Positions 26,501 through 33,882 of a DNA stretch of 42,846 nt are shown here, piece after piece; position 1 is the stretch's first letter, and every line of letters begins with the position of its first letter. The position numbers were made by a program, and so were the translations under genes. Location: the NCBI GenBank assembly GCA_029974595.1, contig JARKRC010000002.1, forward strand, positions 1-42,846, written 5' to 3'. The notes beneath the pieces were generated by a model that saw only the letters and a list, made by a program, of their open reading frames with translations, was not told where the DNA came from and ran no database searches. The stretch is from Ereboglobus sp. (lineage in GTDB: Bacteria > Verrucomicrobiota > Verrucomicrobiia > Opitutales > Opitutaceae).

Positions 26501-28032
26501 GAGTTCATGAACACCGTGCAGCGCGTGCCGAGGTCGCACGGATGCGCGGCGGTGCAGGCGGCGGCGGCGAATTGCGCGACCGTCCGGCCAAGGGAATTGG
26601 CAAAACCCTCGATGAAGGAACCGCAGCCGGAGGAGCAGGCTTCGTTGATGTCGAGGCGCACGATGGAGCCGTTTTCAATGAACGCGGCCTTCATGTCCTG
26701 CCCTCCGATGTCGAGAATGAAGGTGACGTCGGGGTCGAGTTTGTGCGCGGCGAGATAGTGTGCGATGGTCTCGACGAGGCCGCCCTCGAAGTTGAACGCG
26801 GCCTTGATGAGGTCTTCTCCGTAACCGGTCACGGCGGCGCGGGCGAGCCGGAGCGCGGAACGTCCGGCGGCGGCGGCAGCGGCGTTGAGCCGTGCGAGCC
26901 CCTTGCCCACGACGGCGAGCGGATTGCCGACGTTTTTTTCGTAGAAGGTGTAGAGGACGTTTTCGAGCGCGTCGGTCGCGACGATCTTTGTCGTAGTGGA
27001 ACCGGAGTCGATGCCCAGATAAATCTCCCCGTCCGCGGGAAGGTCGGTGAAGCCGGCGCGGGGAAGCGCGTGGCGTTGTTTTTCGATTTTCCATGCGGCG
27101 TGTTCCGTGTCGGCGGCGAAGAGCGGTTTGAGCGGCTGTCCGTTGAGGAGCGGTTTTCCGGAACGGGTCGTGCCGGCGAAACGCGCGAGGAGTTCGTCGA
27201 TTGTGAGCGTGAGGCGCGGCGTGTCGGTCGCGAGCGCGCAGCCAAGCGCGGGGATGAGCGCGGCGGCATCGGGAACGACGCAGTCATCCTCGGTGAGGCC
27301 CATCGCCTTGAGGCAGGCCTTGCGGAGCTCGGGAATGAACGCGAGCGGGCCGCCGCAGAGAAGCGTGAGCGGCGCGATCTCCTGCCCGCGCGCGAGCGAA
27401 GTGACGAGTTGCAGCGCGACGGCGTTGAACACGGACGCGGCGATGTCGGCCTTCGGGACGTTGCGCGCGAGGAGATTCTGGATGTCGGTTTTCGCGAACA
27501 CGCCGCAACGCGACGCGACAGGATGAATCGTGGCCGCGTTTTTCGCGAGTTCGTTGAGTTCCGAGACCTCGCAGCCGAGGAGCGTGGCGACCTGGTCGAT
27601 GAACGCGCCGGTGCCGCCCGCGCAGGAACCGTTCATGCGGATGTCCGGCGCGCGGTTGGGCGCGAAGAAAATCATCTTCGCGTCCTCGCCGCCTATGTCC
27701 ACGAGCGTGCGGATGCCAGGATAGCGGCGCTGGGCTACCTCGCCCGCGGCGACGACTTCCTGGACGAAGGGGATGTCGTAGGTCTCCGAGAGGCCCATGC
27801 CGGCGGAGCCGGTGACGGTGAGCGAGATGGGCGCGCCGCCGATGCGCGAGTCGCGCGCCTGCGCGAAGGCCGCCTGAAGCGCTGCGGAGACATCGGCGTT
27901 GTGACGGCGGTATTCCGTGAAAAGGATTTCACCCGCGGCGCCGGTCACGACGATCTTGAGCGTGGTCGAGCCGACATCGAGGCCGGCAAAAAGCGGGGGC
28001 GCGTGGGACTGCGGCGGTTTGTCCGTATTCAT
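23533..28032 (-). CDS. Fused BcrAD/HgdC-type activase (1499 residues)
   Basis: A large fused protein of the 2-hydroxyacyl-CoA dehydratase activator family, whose members use ATP to drive electron transfer for radical dehydrations. Two ASKHA ATPase halves are present. The first has GLDVGSTTLKIVV, GSCAGGTGAFIDQ and SRCGVFAKTDIQ. The second has GIDSGSTTTKIVATD, INEACSSGCGSFIEGF and GTRCTVFMNSKVKQS. The cysteines in these are those that hold a 4Fe-4S cluster. Next come a Cys motif (CPGCENKCSVRKY), a DUF2229 region and a HgdB-like C-terminal part. A translated copy of the dispersed hairpin lies in the linker near residue 1070. No separate dehydratase gene is in the window. It is coupled to the TetR gene (ATGA overlap at 28029-28032). 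Confidence 0.88.
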   Translation of the reverse strand: MNTDKPPQSHAPPLFAGLDVGSTTLKIVVTGAAGEILFTEYRRHNADVSAALQAAFAQARDSRIGGAPISLTVTGSAGMGLSETYDIPFVQEVVAAGEVAQRRYPGIRTLVDIGGEDAKMIFFAPNRAPDIRMNGSCAGGTGAFIDQVATLLGCEVSELNELAKNAATIHPVASRCGVFAKTDIQNLLARNVPKADIAASVFNAVALQLVTSLARGQEIAPLTLLCGGPLAFIPELRKACLKAMGLTEDDCVVPDAAALIPALGCALATDTPRLTLTIDELLARFAGTTRSGKPLLNGQPLKPLFAADTEHAAWKIEKQRHALPRAGFTDLPADGEIYLGIDSGSTTTKIVATDALENVLYTFYEKNVGNPLAVVGKGLARLNAAAAAAGRSALRLARAAVTGYGEDLIKAAFNFEGGLVETIAHYLAAHKLDPDVTFILDIGGQDMKAAFIENGSIVRLDINEACSSGCGSFIEGFANSLGRTVAQFAAAACTAAHPCDLGTRCTVFMNSKVKQSLREGSTLPDIAAGLAYSVVKNCLYKVLKLKNAGDLGTHIVVQGGTMRNHAVVRALEHLTGRDVAFADMPELMGAYGAAIHASRATPQSRAPEVGGVLLSSLAQPASCATDESICPGCENKCSVRKYTFANANTFYSGNKCEKIFTNRGADARKGDNFYTFKYSKLFGRTAPVSQTPSPAKPLIIGIPRVLNYYENYPFWHALLTHAGLKVTLSSRSTFELYGKGVATVMSDNICFPAKLVHGHIYDLIARKVDRILMPFVVYEEREDKNAVNTYNCPIVTGYSDVIRSAINPQDRHGIPLDAPTITFHDTRLLERACRDYLVKTLRVAPRDFERAFAAALAAQAGHARLLAEKARAIAARAAAENRVTILLAGRPYHADPLIQHKVADMIAGFGVDVISEDIVRLDDDTDAGGPGSVRQWAYTNRILKAARWVAGAPAHVHFVQLTSFGCGPDAFIIDEAGDILRRGGKSHTILKIDDINNLGSLRLRIRSLVESLAYRPRTEPPPMDDCGGCGSDGAGETDVPPVLIPLKAGEKNFLLKPQAQSKTSRAGSPCHPIHVSVPTTPIFTEADRHRTILLPFFSEVYSPFIPALLRLMGYECEVLPPSDAASIDYGLKYANNEVCYPATLVVGDIVRALNSGKYKPGEIAIGITQTGGQCRASNYIALIKKAMIASGHGDIPVVSLATSGKSISNTQPGFKLKFLGNLREIIGAVLYADRIAQMYYATAPRERERGAAARLRDGYIRSGAACVVARDVAALHRLLAEAATDFNVLCDHDRRVPRIGVVGEIYVKYNAIGNKNVVQWLIDQGAEVVVPSVAAFFLQEFPNRRTNIARHLKNKPLIPFLDTATYAIIRRIEKKFDRSASGFAYFHAAHNPYEQAESASRILNIAGQYGEGWLIPAELAGFAERGVMNAVSLQPFGCIANHIVSKGIEKRIRDLYPDMSLLFLDLDSGASEANMMNRLHFMLQNARNRMGAKPALAPA
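24820..24842. repeat. Dispersed hairpin inside the activase gene
   Basis: An exact-format copy of the GTGGCACGGGC 23-nt palindrome (loop TTCCA) sits within the coding region of the activase. The right flank GAAGTTTTTGACTGCG resembles the flank of the 11503 copy. On the minus strand it is read in frame as part of SRAGSPCHPIHV, with no stop codon, so it extends the linker instead of breaking the gene. Confidence 0.8.
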
Positions 28033-28703
28033 GGCTTGGATACAGAAACGGGACGCCGGACGGCGCGTTTTGTTTTTGTCTTCGTCCGCGCAGGCGGGCG
28101 GGCCATCGACCGCAGGAGCGTGCGCATCATCGGAACGATATAATTCCTGCGCTCCATCATGAACGCGCGAAACGCTTCGGGATCGCGTGCAAAGAACACC
28201 TCGTCGAGCGCGGGTTTTGCGAGGAAGGGAAACATGAGCATCGCGTAGAGGCTCGTGAAGATGTGCGCGAGCGCGAGGTCGGCGTCGCCGCTGATGCCGA
28301 GCTCCTTCGCGATCTGTTTCTTGAGGCGGGAGATTTCGCCGAATTCGCCGCGCCTGTCGCGGAAAAGCTGCACGAGCACGCGGGGGTCGCGCTCGATTTC
28401 AATGATGAAGAAGTGCGGCAGGAGCGGATCGTCGAGGAGGAGCGAGAGATAACCATCGACGAGGAGCTCGACTTTTTCCAGGAGCGGGATGTCGAGGTCG
28501 ATGAGCATGGCGACCTTCGGGACGAACTCCGCGACGGCGCCGTCGAGTATCGCGCGAAAGAGCGTGTCCTTGTTGCGATAATAATAATGCAACAGCGTGC
28601 GCGAGATTCCGGCCTCAGCCGCAATGTCCTGCATGGTGGCCGCATCAAGCCCCTTGCGGAGAAAAACAGCCTTGGCGGCATGGAGTATGTTTTTTTCGGT
28701 CAT
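28029..28703 (-). CDS. TetR-family repressor
   Basis: A 224-residue regulator. The N-terminal helix-turn-helix is in AAKAVFLRKGLDAATMQDIAAEAGISRTLLHYYYRNKDTLFRAI (about residues 9-52). The rest is the helical ligand-binding domain, with no recognised ligand signature. The C-terminus is basic (RPPARTKTKTKRAVRRP). A palindrome at 28740-28757, 37-54 nt ahead of the start, is a likely operator. Its stop codon overlaps the activase ATG, so it probably senses something tied to that enzyme. Transcribed as the first gene of this two-gene operon. Confidence 0.9.
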   Translation of the reverse strand: MTEKNILHAAKAVFLRKGLDAATMQDIAAEAGISRTLLHYYYRNKDTLFRAILDGAVAEFVPKVAMLIDLDIPLLEKVELLVDGYLSLLLDDPLLPHFFIIEIERDPRVLVQLFRDRRGEFGEISRLKKQIAKELGISGDADLALAHIFTSLYAMLMFPFLAKPALDEVFFARDPEAFRAFMMERRNYIVPMMRTLLRSMARPPARTKTKTKRAVRRPVSVSKP

Positions 28704-28739
28704 CGGGTTGCTGAAAATGACAGCACCAACTCACAAAGT

Positions 28740-28757
28740 TTTGACACAAGTGTCAAA
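28740..28757. promoter_or_regulatory. Likely TetR operator palindrome
   Basis: An 18-nt inverted repeat, TTTGACAC-AA-GTGTCAAA, with a partial third copy (TTTGTCAA) immediately right. It lies in the promoter position of the TetR-activase operon. Confidence 0.6.
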
Positions 28758-28774
28758 CACATTTGTCAAGGCCG

Positions 28775-28793
28775 GCGGGAGCTCCGCTCCCGC
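28775..28793. repeat. GCGGGAGC palindrome
   Basis: A perfect 8-bp inverted repeat, GCGGGAGC-TCC-GCTCCCGC, lying between the TetR operator and the kduD terminator. It has the look of the dispersed palindromes elsewhere in the window but is a different sequence. Confidence 0.5.
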
Positions 28794-28806
28794 TCTTTAT
28801 TTTGGG

Positions 28807-28840
28807 AATAAAAAAGCGCGCCAGGGTTTCCGGCACGCTT
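28807..28840 (-). terminator. Intrinsic terminator after kduD
   Basis: A 9-bp stem on the minus-strand RNA (28814-28822 with 28832-28840, one G-U pair) is followed by a run of U at 28813-28807. It begins about 30 nt beyond the kduD stop codon. Confidence 0.7.
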
Positions 28841-28871
28841 GCGGTTTTTTTTCGGAGAAACGGATGCCCGT

Positions 28872-29639
28872 TCAGCGGGAGAGCCAGCCACCGTCCACGG
28901 CGATGGTGTAGCCGTTCACGTAATCGGAGGCCGCGCTGGCGAGGAAGACCACGGTGCCCATGAGGTCGTCGGGCGTGCCCCAGCGTCCGGCGGGAATGCG
29001 GTCGACGATCGCTTTTTCGCGGTTGGCGTCGGCGCGGATCGGCGCGGTGTTGTCCGTCGCGAAATAGCCGGGCGCAATGGCGTTGGTGCAGATGCCTTTG
29101 CTCGCGAGTTCATTGGCCATGAGCATGGTGAGGCTCTTGACGCCGCCCTTGGACGCCGCGTAGCTGGGCACGCGGATGCCACCTTGGAAGGAGAGCATGG
29201 AGGCGATGTTGATGATCTTGCCCTTGGCGCCGCGGGCGATGCACTCGCGCGCAAAAATCTGGCTGATAAAGAAGACGGCGCTCAGGTTGAGGTTCATGAC
29301 GTCATCCCAGTCCTTGGCGCTGAAGTTGACGAAGTCTTCGCGGCGGATCATGCCGGCGTTGTTCACGAGGATGTCGGCGCCGCCGCAGACTTTTTTGATC
29401 TCCTCAAAGAGCGGGGCGTAGGAGCCGCGATCCATGAGGTTGGCGGTGATGGCCCAGCACTTGCGTCCGAGCTTTTCGACATAGCTTTTGGTTTCGGACA
29501 TGTCGCCAATGTCGACGGCGATGATGTCCGCGCCCGCCTCGGCGAGCGCTTTGCAGTAGCCTTGGCCGAGGCCCTTGCCCGCGCCGGTGACGAGGGCTTT
29601 TTTGCCATCGAGTTTGAAGGAATCGAGTATGTTGCTCAT
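28872..29639 (-). CDS. kduD: 2-dehydro-3-deoxy-D-gluconate 5-dehydrogenase (SDR)
   Basis: A 255-residue short-chain dehydrogenase. KALVTGAGKGLGQGYCKALAEAGADI is the NAD-binding glycine motif and NNAGMIRREDF the next. The serine of NIASMLSFQGG, the tyrosine of PSYAASKGG and its lysine form the catalytic set. The text from SFKLDGKKALVTGAG and the C-terminal VNGYTIAVDGGWLSR match KduD, which acts in pectin and uronate breakdown. The isomerase KduI is encoded just upstream on the same strand, which supports the assignment. The length is normal. Confidence 0.92.
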   Translation of the reverse strand: MSNILDSFKLDGKKALVTGAGKGLGQGYCKALAEAGADIIAVDIGDMSETKSYVEKLGRKCWAITANLMDRGSYAPLFEEIKKVCGGADILVNNAGMIRREDFVNFSAKDWDDVMNLNLSAVFFISQIFARECIARGAKGKIINIASMLSFQGGIRVPSYAASKGGVKSLTMLMANELASKGICTNAIAPGYFATDNTAPIRADANREKAIVDRIPAGRWGTPDDLMGTVVFLASAASDYVNGYTIAVDGGWLSR

Positions 29640-29696
29640 ATGAATGTGGGTTGGGTTGTGTGTGGGTTGGTTGTTTGACGGTGAAATCGCAGGGAG

Positions 29697-29822
29697 GGAG
29701 GAAAAAGTAGGAAGTAGAAATTAAGAAGTAGAAAAAGGAACCGATGCTTTCGCGTCGCCGGTATTTTTTAGATACTCCGATAGCTGGCTTTCCACTTTCT
29801 AATTCCTAATTCCTACTTTCCC
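29697..29822. repeat. Imperfect inverted repeat between kduI and kduD
   Basis: Purine-rich words around AAGTAGGAAGTAGAAATTAAG (29704-29735) are mirrored, imperfectly, by CTTTCTAATTCCTAATTCC followed by TACTTTCCC (29788-29822). Each arm itself is built of tandem AGTAGAA or TTCCTAA words. The 184-nt gap is unusually long for genes of one pathway. Confidence 0.5.
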
Positions 29823-29823
29823 T

Positions 29824-30648
29824 TCAGCGCATGTCCTTGATGGCGACGGGATCCATGTCTTCGAAGAGCTGGTTGTCGCCGCCCATGGCCCAGACGAAGC
29901 GATACGCGGCGGTGCCACAGCCGGAGTGGATCGACCACGCGGGCGAGAGGACGACATCGCGGTCCTGCACCATGAGGTTGCGCGTGCGATTCGGCTCGCC
30001 CATGAGGTGGACGACCATCTGGTCCTGCGGCACGTCGAAATAGAGATAAATCTCGGTGCGGCGGCTGTGGACGTGCGAGGGCATCGTGTTCCAGACGCTG
30101 CCGGCTTCGAGCGTGGTGCAGCCCATGACGAGCTGGCAGCTTTTGATGCCGCCCTCCTTTTGGTGAATGTAACGGCGGATGACGCGCTTGTTGGCGTTGG
30201 CAGGATCGCCGATGGGCGGGGTCTTGATCGCGTCGCCGCGCAGGAGCGCCGTGGGATGTTTCATGTGCGCGGGCGTGCTGATGCAGTAAAACTGGGTGTC
30301 GCCCGAAAAGGTGACGTCTTTTTCGCCCAGGCCGATGTAAACGCAGTCGAGATGGCCGAGCTCGTATTTTTCGGAGCCGACGGTGACCGTGCCGGTTTTC
30401 TCGGTGAGATTGAGGATGCCGATTTCGCGGCGTTCGAGGAAATAGGAGGAGCCGATTTCCTTGTAGTTGCCGAGCGCGAGGGGCGCGCCCGCAGGCTGCA
30501 CGCCGACGACGACCATGCGGTCAAGATCGGTGTAATGGGCGACGATCCTGCCCGGCTGGAAGAGGTTCTGGATCAGGTAGGTCTCGCGGAGTTTTTCCGT
30601 GGACATGACATTGCTGCAGTCGGGACTGGCGGAATAGTGGAGTTTCAT
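29824..30648 (-). CDS. kduI: 5-dehydro-4-deoxy-D-glucuronate isomerase
   Basis: A 274-residue cupin enzyme that isomerises the unsaturated uronate breakdown product to the substrate of KduD. The start MKLHYSASPDC (30648) is the family N-terminus. The zinc-site region MPSHVHSRRTEIYLYFDV carries the two histidines and glutamate, and WSIHSGCGTAAYRFVWAMGGDNQLFEDMD is the conserved C-terminal end. The length matches Escherichia coli KduI. It sits 139 nt after the GH112 gene and before kduD, all on the minus strand, so sugar use is probably coordinated. Confidence 0.95.
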   Translation of the reverse strand: MKLHYSASPDCSNVMSTEKLRETYLIQNLFQPGRIVAHYTDLDRMVVVGVQPAGAPLALGNYKEIGSSYFLERREIGILNLTEKTGTVTVGSEKYELGHLDCVYIGLGEKDVTFSGDTQFYCISTPAHMKHPTALLRGDAIKTPPIGDPANANKRVIRRYIHQKEGGIKSCQLVMGCTTLEAGSVWNTMPSHVHSRRTEIYLYFDVPQDQMVVHLMGEPNRTRNLMVQDRDVVLSPAWSIHSGCGTAAYRFVWAMGGDNQLFEDMDPVAIKDMR

Positions 30649-30787
30649 GATGCGTGTTGTTTCGTGTGTTTCGGTTGTTGTGGAAAGGGGAGCCGGATAA
30701 GCAGAAGTATTTCGCTTGAACGGTAAGATTGCAAACTCGGATGCGTGTTCGCGCGGCAATCGTTACATTTTCCGCAACGCCCGTCCG

Positions 30788-33007
30788 CTATAGAATGGCG
30801 ATGCCGTGCGCGTCAAGCGAGACATCGCGTGCGGTTTTGCCGTCGGCAAGGGTGATGCGCGTTTGCTGCGGCGTGCCGGCGTTGTTGATGACGACGAGTT
30901 TTTTGCGCTTCGGAAAATACGCCGCCTCCGTCTTCGGGTTTTCCGAATGCCACCGGCCCCACGCGGCTTCGCGCGTGGCGGCCCAGAAGAGCGCGCGGTG
31001 CAGCATGCGTGTGTTTTCGTAGGTGAACTTGAAACCGCTCATATACACCGCGCGGCCTTTGCTGAAAGCGTGCGTCGCGAGGCGAGGCGAGGATTCGCCG
31101 GACCGCTCGGCGAGCACCTGCGTGGCGGGGCCGAGAACATAAATGTTGTCGATTTCCTTCGGGCCAAAATCGGGCGCGGTAGGATTCGCGAGCTCGGTTG
31201 TGATGAAATGCGTCGCGGAGGTTTCGGCGGCAGGCGCGTCGTATTTGTAGCGGCCATTGGCGAGACGCTCGCCATTGTCGCGGTCGAGTCCGAGAACGCG
31301 CGCGAGACGGAAGTTCTGGCCGGGCTGCGGGAGCGCGGAAGGCTCCGCGATGCCGATGAAGCCGCCGCCGCGCTGCACGAACCGCGTGATCGCCGCCTCG
31401 ACACGCGGATCGGCCCAATGCGAGCCGCCGCTCCACGCGGTGCCCGCGCGGCCGCAGTTGATGATCGTGCGCACGCCGCGCGGAATGCCGTTTTTCGCGA
31501 TGTCGTCGAGGCTGATGAACTGCACGTCGAGCGGCAGCCCGGCGAGCGCTTCGAGCACGTGGTAAAGCTCGACGTTCTGCATGAAGTGGCCGGAGCACGT
31601 CCACGCGCGCAGGTCGCCCCACGCAGTGAGAACGGCGACCTTGAAGGGCGCGACGTAAGGCGCGTCGCCTTTGTGGAACGATTTTAGGAGGCGGAACTCA
31701 TTCGCGACCTGCTCGATGTAATCCTGAAAATCGGGCCACGCCTCGACGAGCGAGAGATAGCCGCCGAGGCCGATGCGGTCGATGGGCGCGCGCACGATGC
31801 CGCGGCGTGCGTCAATCCAGAAATTTTTCGCATCGAGCGTCGGGTTGCCCCCGCCGCCCGCCTGGAAGGTGGGCTCGCCCTTGAGCCCGGTCGGAAAAAG
31901 GTACGGATGCAGGCGTAGTTCTTTTGTGGATACGCCGCGCGAATGCGCGCAGAGGCGCGCCTCGAAGGCGTTGAACACGCACTTGATGAGGCCGTCGAAA
32001 CCAAACTCGCGGAAACGCGGACTGTTTGGCTCAACGCCGATCCAGTGGTCGTCGTAGAAAACATAGGCGAGTTTTTTGCGCGCGTGCACGAGGTCGATGC
32101 ATTTCCTTCCAAATTCGATTACGAACCCGTGTATAAAATCCATATAATCCCTGTATCGGCGCGACGGGGCGTTGTGCGTGGAATTATACAAACCGCCGTT
32201 GACAAAATCCTCCGACGTGAGCGCATAGCCGTATTTTTTATTAAAGAGCCTCAGCGCGCGCGGGCTGACGGTCATTGCATAATCGCCCCAATCGGAATAA
32301 ATATCGCGCAGCCGTTTGTGATCGGCGCCCCAGAACCACGAGAAATTATAAAACATCGACGTGAAGCGGACAACCCTCGTGGCTGCATGGTCGCGCAGCC
32401 AGCCCGCGAGAAAATCGAGAATTACCTTTTGCGTTTCCGGCTGCATGGGATCGACGGCGGCGAGATGCTCGCGGTCGCCCCAGTTGTTGGTGAGGTGATT
32501 ATACATCGAGATTTCCTCCCAGATGCGGAACGCGAGAAAGTTGACCGTATAGCGATGGCCCGGCGTCGCGCCGGTGATGGTCACCGCGCCCTTCTTCGGA
32601 TCAACGGCCCATTTTGTCTTTGCGATCTCCCCGCCCGTGGTGCGGTCGAACACCTGCCACCACTGCTTGGGCGAGTCCTTGAAATTCACGGCAAACTGCT
32701 CGGTGTAATAACCGTCGAGAAGCGGGATTGTGAGGGTGGATTTCGTGGCGACGACAGGCCTCGACATGAGGAAGTTTTGCTGGAGCTTGTCGCGATTTTT
32801 CCGCGCCCAAGGCTGCACGCTGCGCACGAGACAGACGGTCGAGTAAATCGCGTAGCCGGACTGCGTGATCTCGGGCGAAAGCTGCGTGCCGTCGGAGTCG
32901 CGGATGGTGTCCGCGCCCCATTTTTTTGCAAGCCGGAGCGTGAGCTGCTCAAAGCCAGCTTCGCCAGGCAGAGTAAACGAACCGGAAGAGGCGGGAATGG
33001 TGTTCAT
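30788..33007 (-). CDS. GH112 galactosyl-N-acetylhexosamine phosphorylase (GLNBP-like)
   Basis: A 739-residue member of glycoside hydrolase family 112, which cleaves Gal-beta-1,3-GlcNAc or Gal-beta-1,3-GalNAc with phosphate to give galactose-1-phosphate. The start FTLPGEAGFEQLTLRLAKKWGAD, the IRDSDGTQLSPEI stretch that follows and the YDDHWIGVEPNSPRF region fit this family, as does the length. The C-terminal part (VRTIINCGRAGTAWSGG; RGGGFIGIAEPSA) is the usual glutamine-amidotransferase-like fold. No signal peptide: it works on disaccharides taken up into the cytoplasm. Neighbours are uronate-breakdown genes, not a galactose or transport gene. The start at 33007 is taken; the frame is open to 33067. 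Confidence 0.88.
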   Translation of the reverse strand: MNTIPASSGSFTLPGEAGFEQLTLRLAKKWGADTIRDSDGTQLSPEITQSGYAIYSTVCLVRSVQPWARKNRDKLQQNFLMSRPVVATKSTLTIPLLDGYYTEQFAVNFKDSPKQWWQVFDRTTGGEIAKTKWAVDPKKGAVTITGATPGHRYTVNFLAFRIWEEISMYNHLTNNWGDREHLAAVDPMQPETQKVILDFLAGWLRDHAATRVVRFTSMFYNFSWFWGADHKRLRDIYSDWGDYAMTVSPRALRLFNKKYGYALTSEDFVNGGLYNSTHNAPSRRYRDYMDFIHGFVIEFGRKCIDLVHARKKLAYVFYDDHWIGVEPNSPRFREFGFDGLIKCVFNAFEARLCAHSRGVSTKELRLHPYLFPTGLKGEPTFQAGGGGNPTLDAKNFWIDARRGIVRAPIDRIGLGGYLSLVEAWPDFQDYIEQVANEFRLLKSFHKGDAPYVAPFKVAVLTAWGDLRAWTCSGHFMQNVELYHVLEALAGLPLDVQFISLDDIAKNGIPRGVRTIINCGRAGTAWSGGSHWADPRVEAAITRFVQRGGGFIGIAEPSALPQPGQNFRLARVLGLDRDNGERLANGRYKYDAPAAETSATHFITTELANPTAPDFGPKEIDNIYVLGPATQVLAERSGESSPRLATHAFSKGRAVYMSGFKFTYENTRMLHRALFWAATREAAWGRWHSENPKTEAAYFPKRKKLVVINNAGTPQQTRITLADGKTARDVSLDAHGIAIL

Positions 33008-33140
33008 GAAAAGGTCGTGGTTATGGGAAAGGAAAAAGAAATCAGAACGCAACCCACCCCGCCCCACGAAGCCAACAGCCTCCGGGCCTTACAGTCCGAA
33101 CACCAATGACAAATTTACATCACCAAGAGCAGGATTTCTC

Positions 33141-33166
33141 TTGCCTTCAAAGTAATTATATACAAT
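33141..33166 (+). promoter_or_regulatory. Possible promoter of the cas operon
   Basis: An AT-rich stretch with TATACAAT at 33159-33166 lies before the first cas ORF. TTGCCT at 33141-33146 could serve as -35, but the spacing is short (14 nt), so only the -10-like word is solid. Confidence 0.3.
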
Positions 33167-33181
33167 AGTTTCACAAACCCT

Positions 33182-33247
33182 ATGCCCTACTACGCCCACA
33201 CTGCCAACGACCCCGACGATCTTGAAAGAATCCATATTTTTTCGTAA
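33182..33247 (+). pseudogene. Possible remnant of a cas3 N-terminus
   Basis: A 21-codon ORF starting MPYYAHTANDPDD and ending 5 nt before the cas5 start. The first residues resemble the start of Cas3 proteins, where an AHS/AHT motif contributes the first HD-domain histidine. In type I-C loci cas3 normally occupies exactly this position. It is too short for statistical certainty and may instead be a leader peptide. Confidence 0.4.
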
Positions 33248-33252
33248 CTCCC

Positions 33253-33882
33253 ATGCCCGCATTCAAAGAATATCCCGTTTCTCTCGAAATTTCCGGTCCC
33301 ACGGCACTCTGGCCTCGCCCCGACTCAGGTTCCTCTCCAACCTCTTGTGTCGTTCCTTCATTCAGCGCGGTGAAAGGGATTTTCGAATCCGTCTTGCGAT
33401 GGAAATCCGTCAATGTCCGTCCGACGAAAGCCGAGATCTGCCACCCTGTGGTCTTTCACCGCTACGTCACAAACTACGGTGGGCCACTTCGTTCCAGCAC
33501 AGCGATCAAAGCTGGCACGTCCTTTCAGCACTACGCAATGGTGTTGATAAACGTCTGCTATCGGCTCCACGCGGTCGCCGAGTTTGCTTCTCATTATAAC
33601 GGAATCCACGAGCGAACCACCTGCCCCCCTCATGCCTATCAGGATGCTTTCAATCGCGTTCTCAAGCATGGCCGATTTTGGGCCATCCCATGCCTAGGGC
33701 AAAGTGAATTTCTTCCTGACTACGTCGGCCCGTTTCGTCCTACAACCCAGGTTTGCGAAACTGAAAATCACGAGATTCCGACTTTGCTTCGCATGGTTTT
33801 CGACAAACCGCAAAACGGACAAGTGGCCCCCTCGTTCAGCCACAACCTCAGAGTGCAGAAAGGAGTGCTTGCTTATGCTTAA
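33253..33882 (+). CDS. cas5: Cas5c-like CRISPR protein, divergent
   Basis: A 209-residue Cas5 (RAMP) protein. The order EYPVSLEISGPTALWPRPD, then VVPSFSAVKGIFESVLRWK, then the C-terminal HAYQDAFNRVLKHGRFWAIPCLGQSEFLPDYVGP follows the type I-C Cas5 (Cas5d) pattern. In that type Cas5 also cuts the precursor CRISPR RNA and takes the place of Cas6. No cas6 gene is present here, so this protein is the expected processing nuclease. The usual catalytic tyrosine, lysine and histidine cannot be assigned safely because the central part is divergent. Its stop overlaps the cas8 start by 8 nt. Its codons are clearly less GC-rich than the genes to the left. Confidence 0.82.
   Translation: MPAFKEYPVSLEISGPTALWPRPDSGSSPTSCVVPSFSAVKGIFESVLRWKSVNVRPTKAEICHPVVFHRYVTNYGGPLRSSTAIKAGTSFQHYAMVLINVCYRLHAVAEFASHYNGIHERTTCPPHAYQDAFNRVLKHGRFWAIPCLGQSEFLPDYVGPFRPTTQVCETENHEIPTLLRMVFDKPQNGQVAPSFSHNLRVQKGVLAYA

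Noticed and set aside
25072-28143. A 1023-residue plus-strand ORF opposite the activase
   Set aside because: Antisense shadow of the GC-rich activase gene, with repeated arginine- and glycine-rich text and no motifs.
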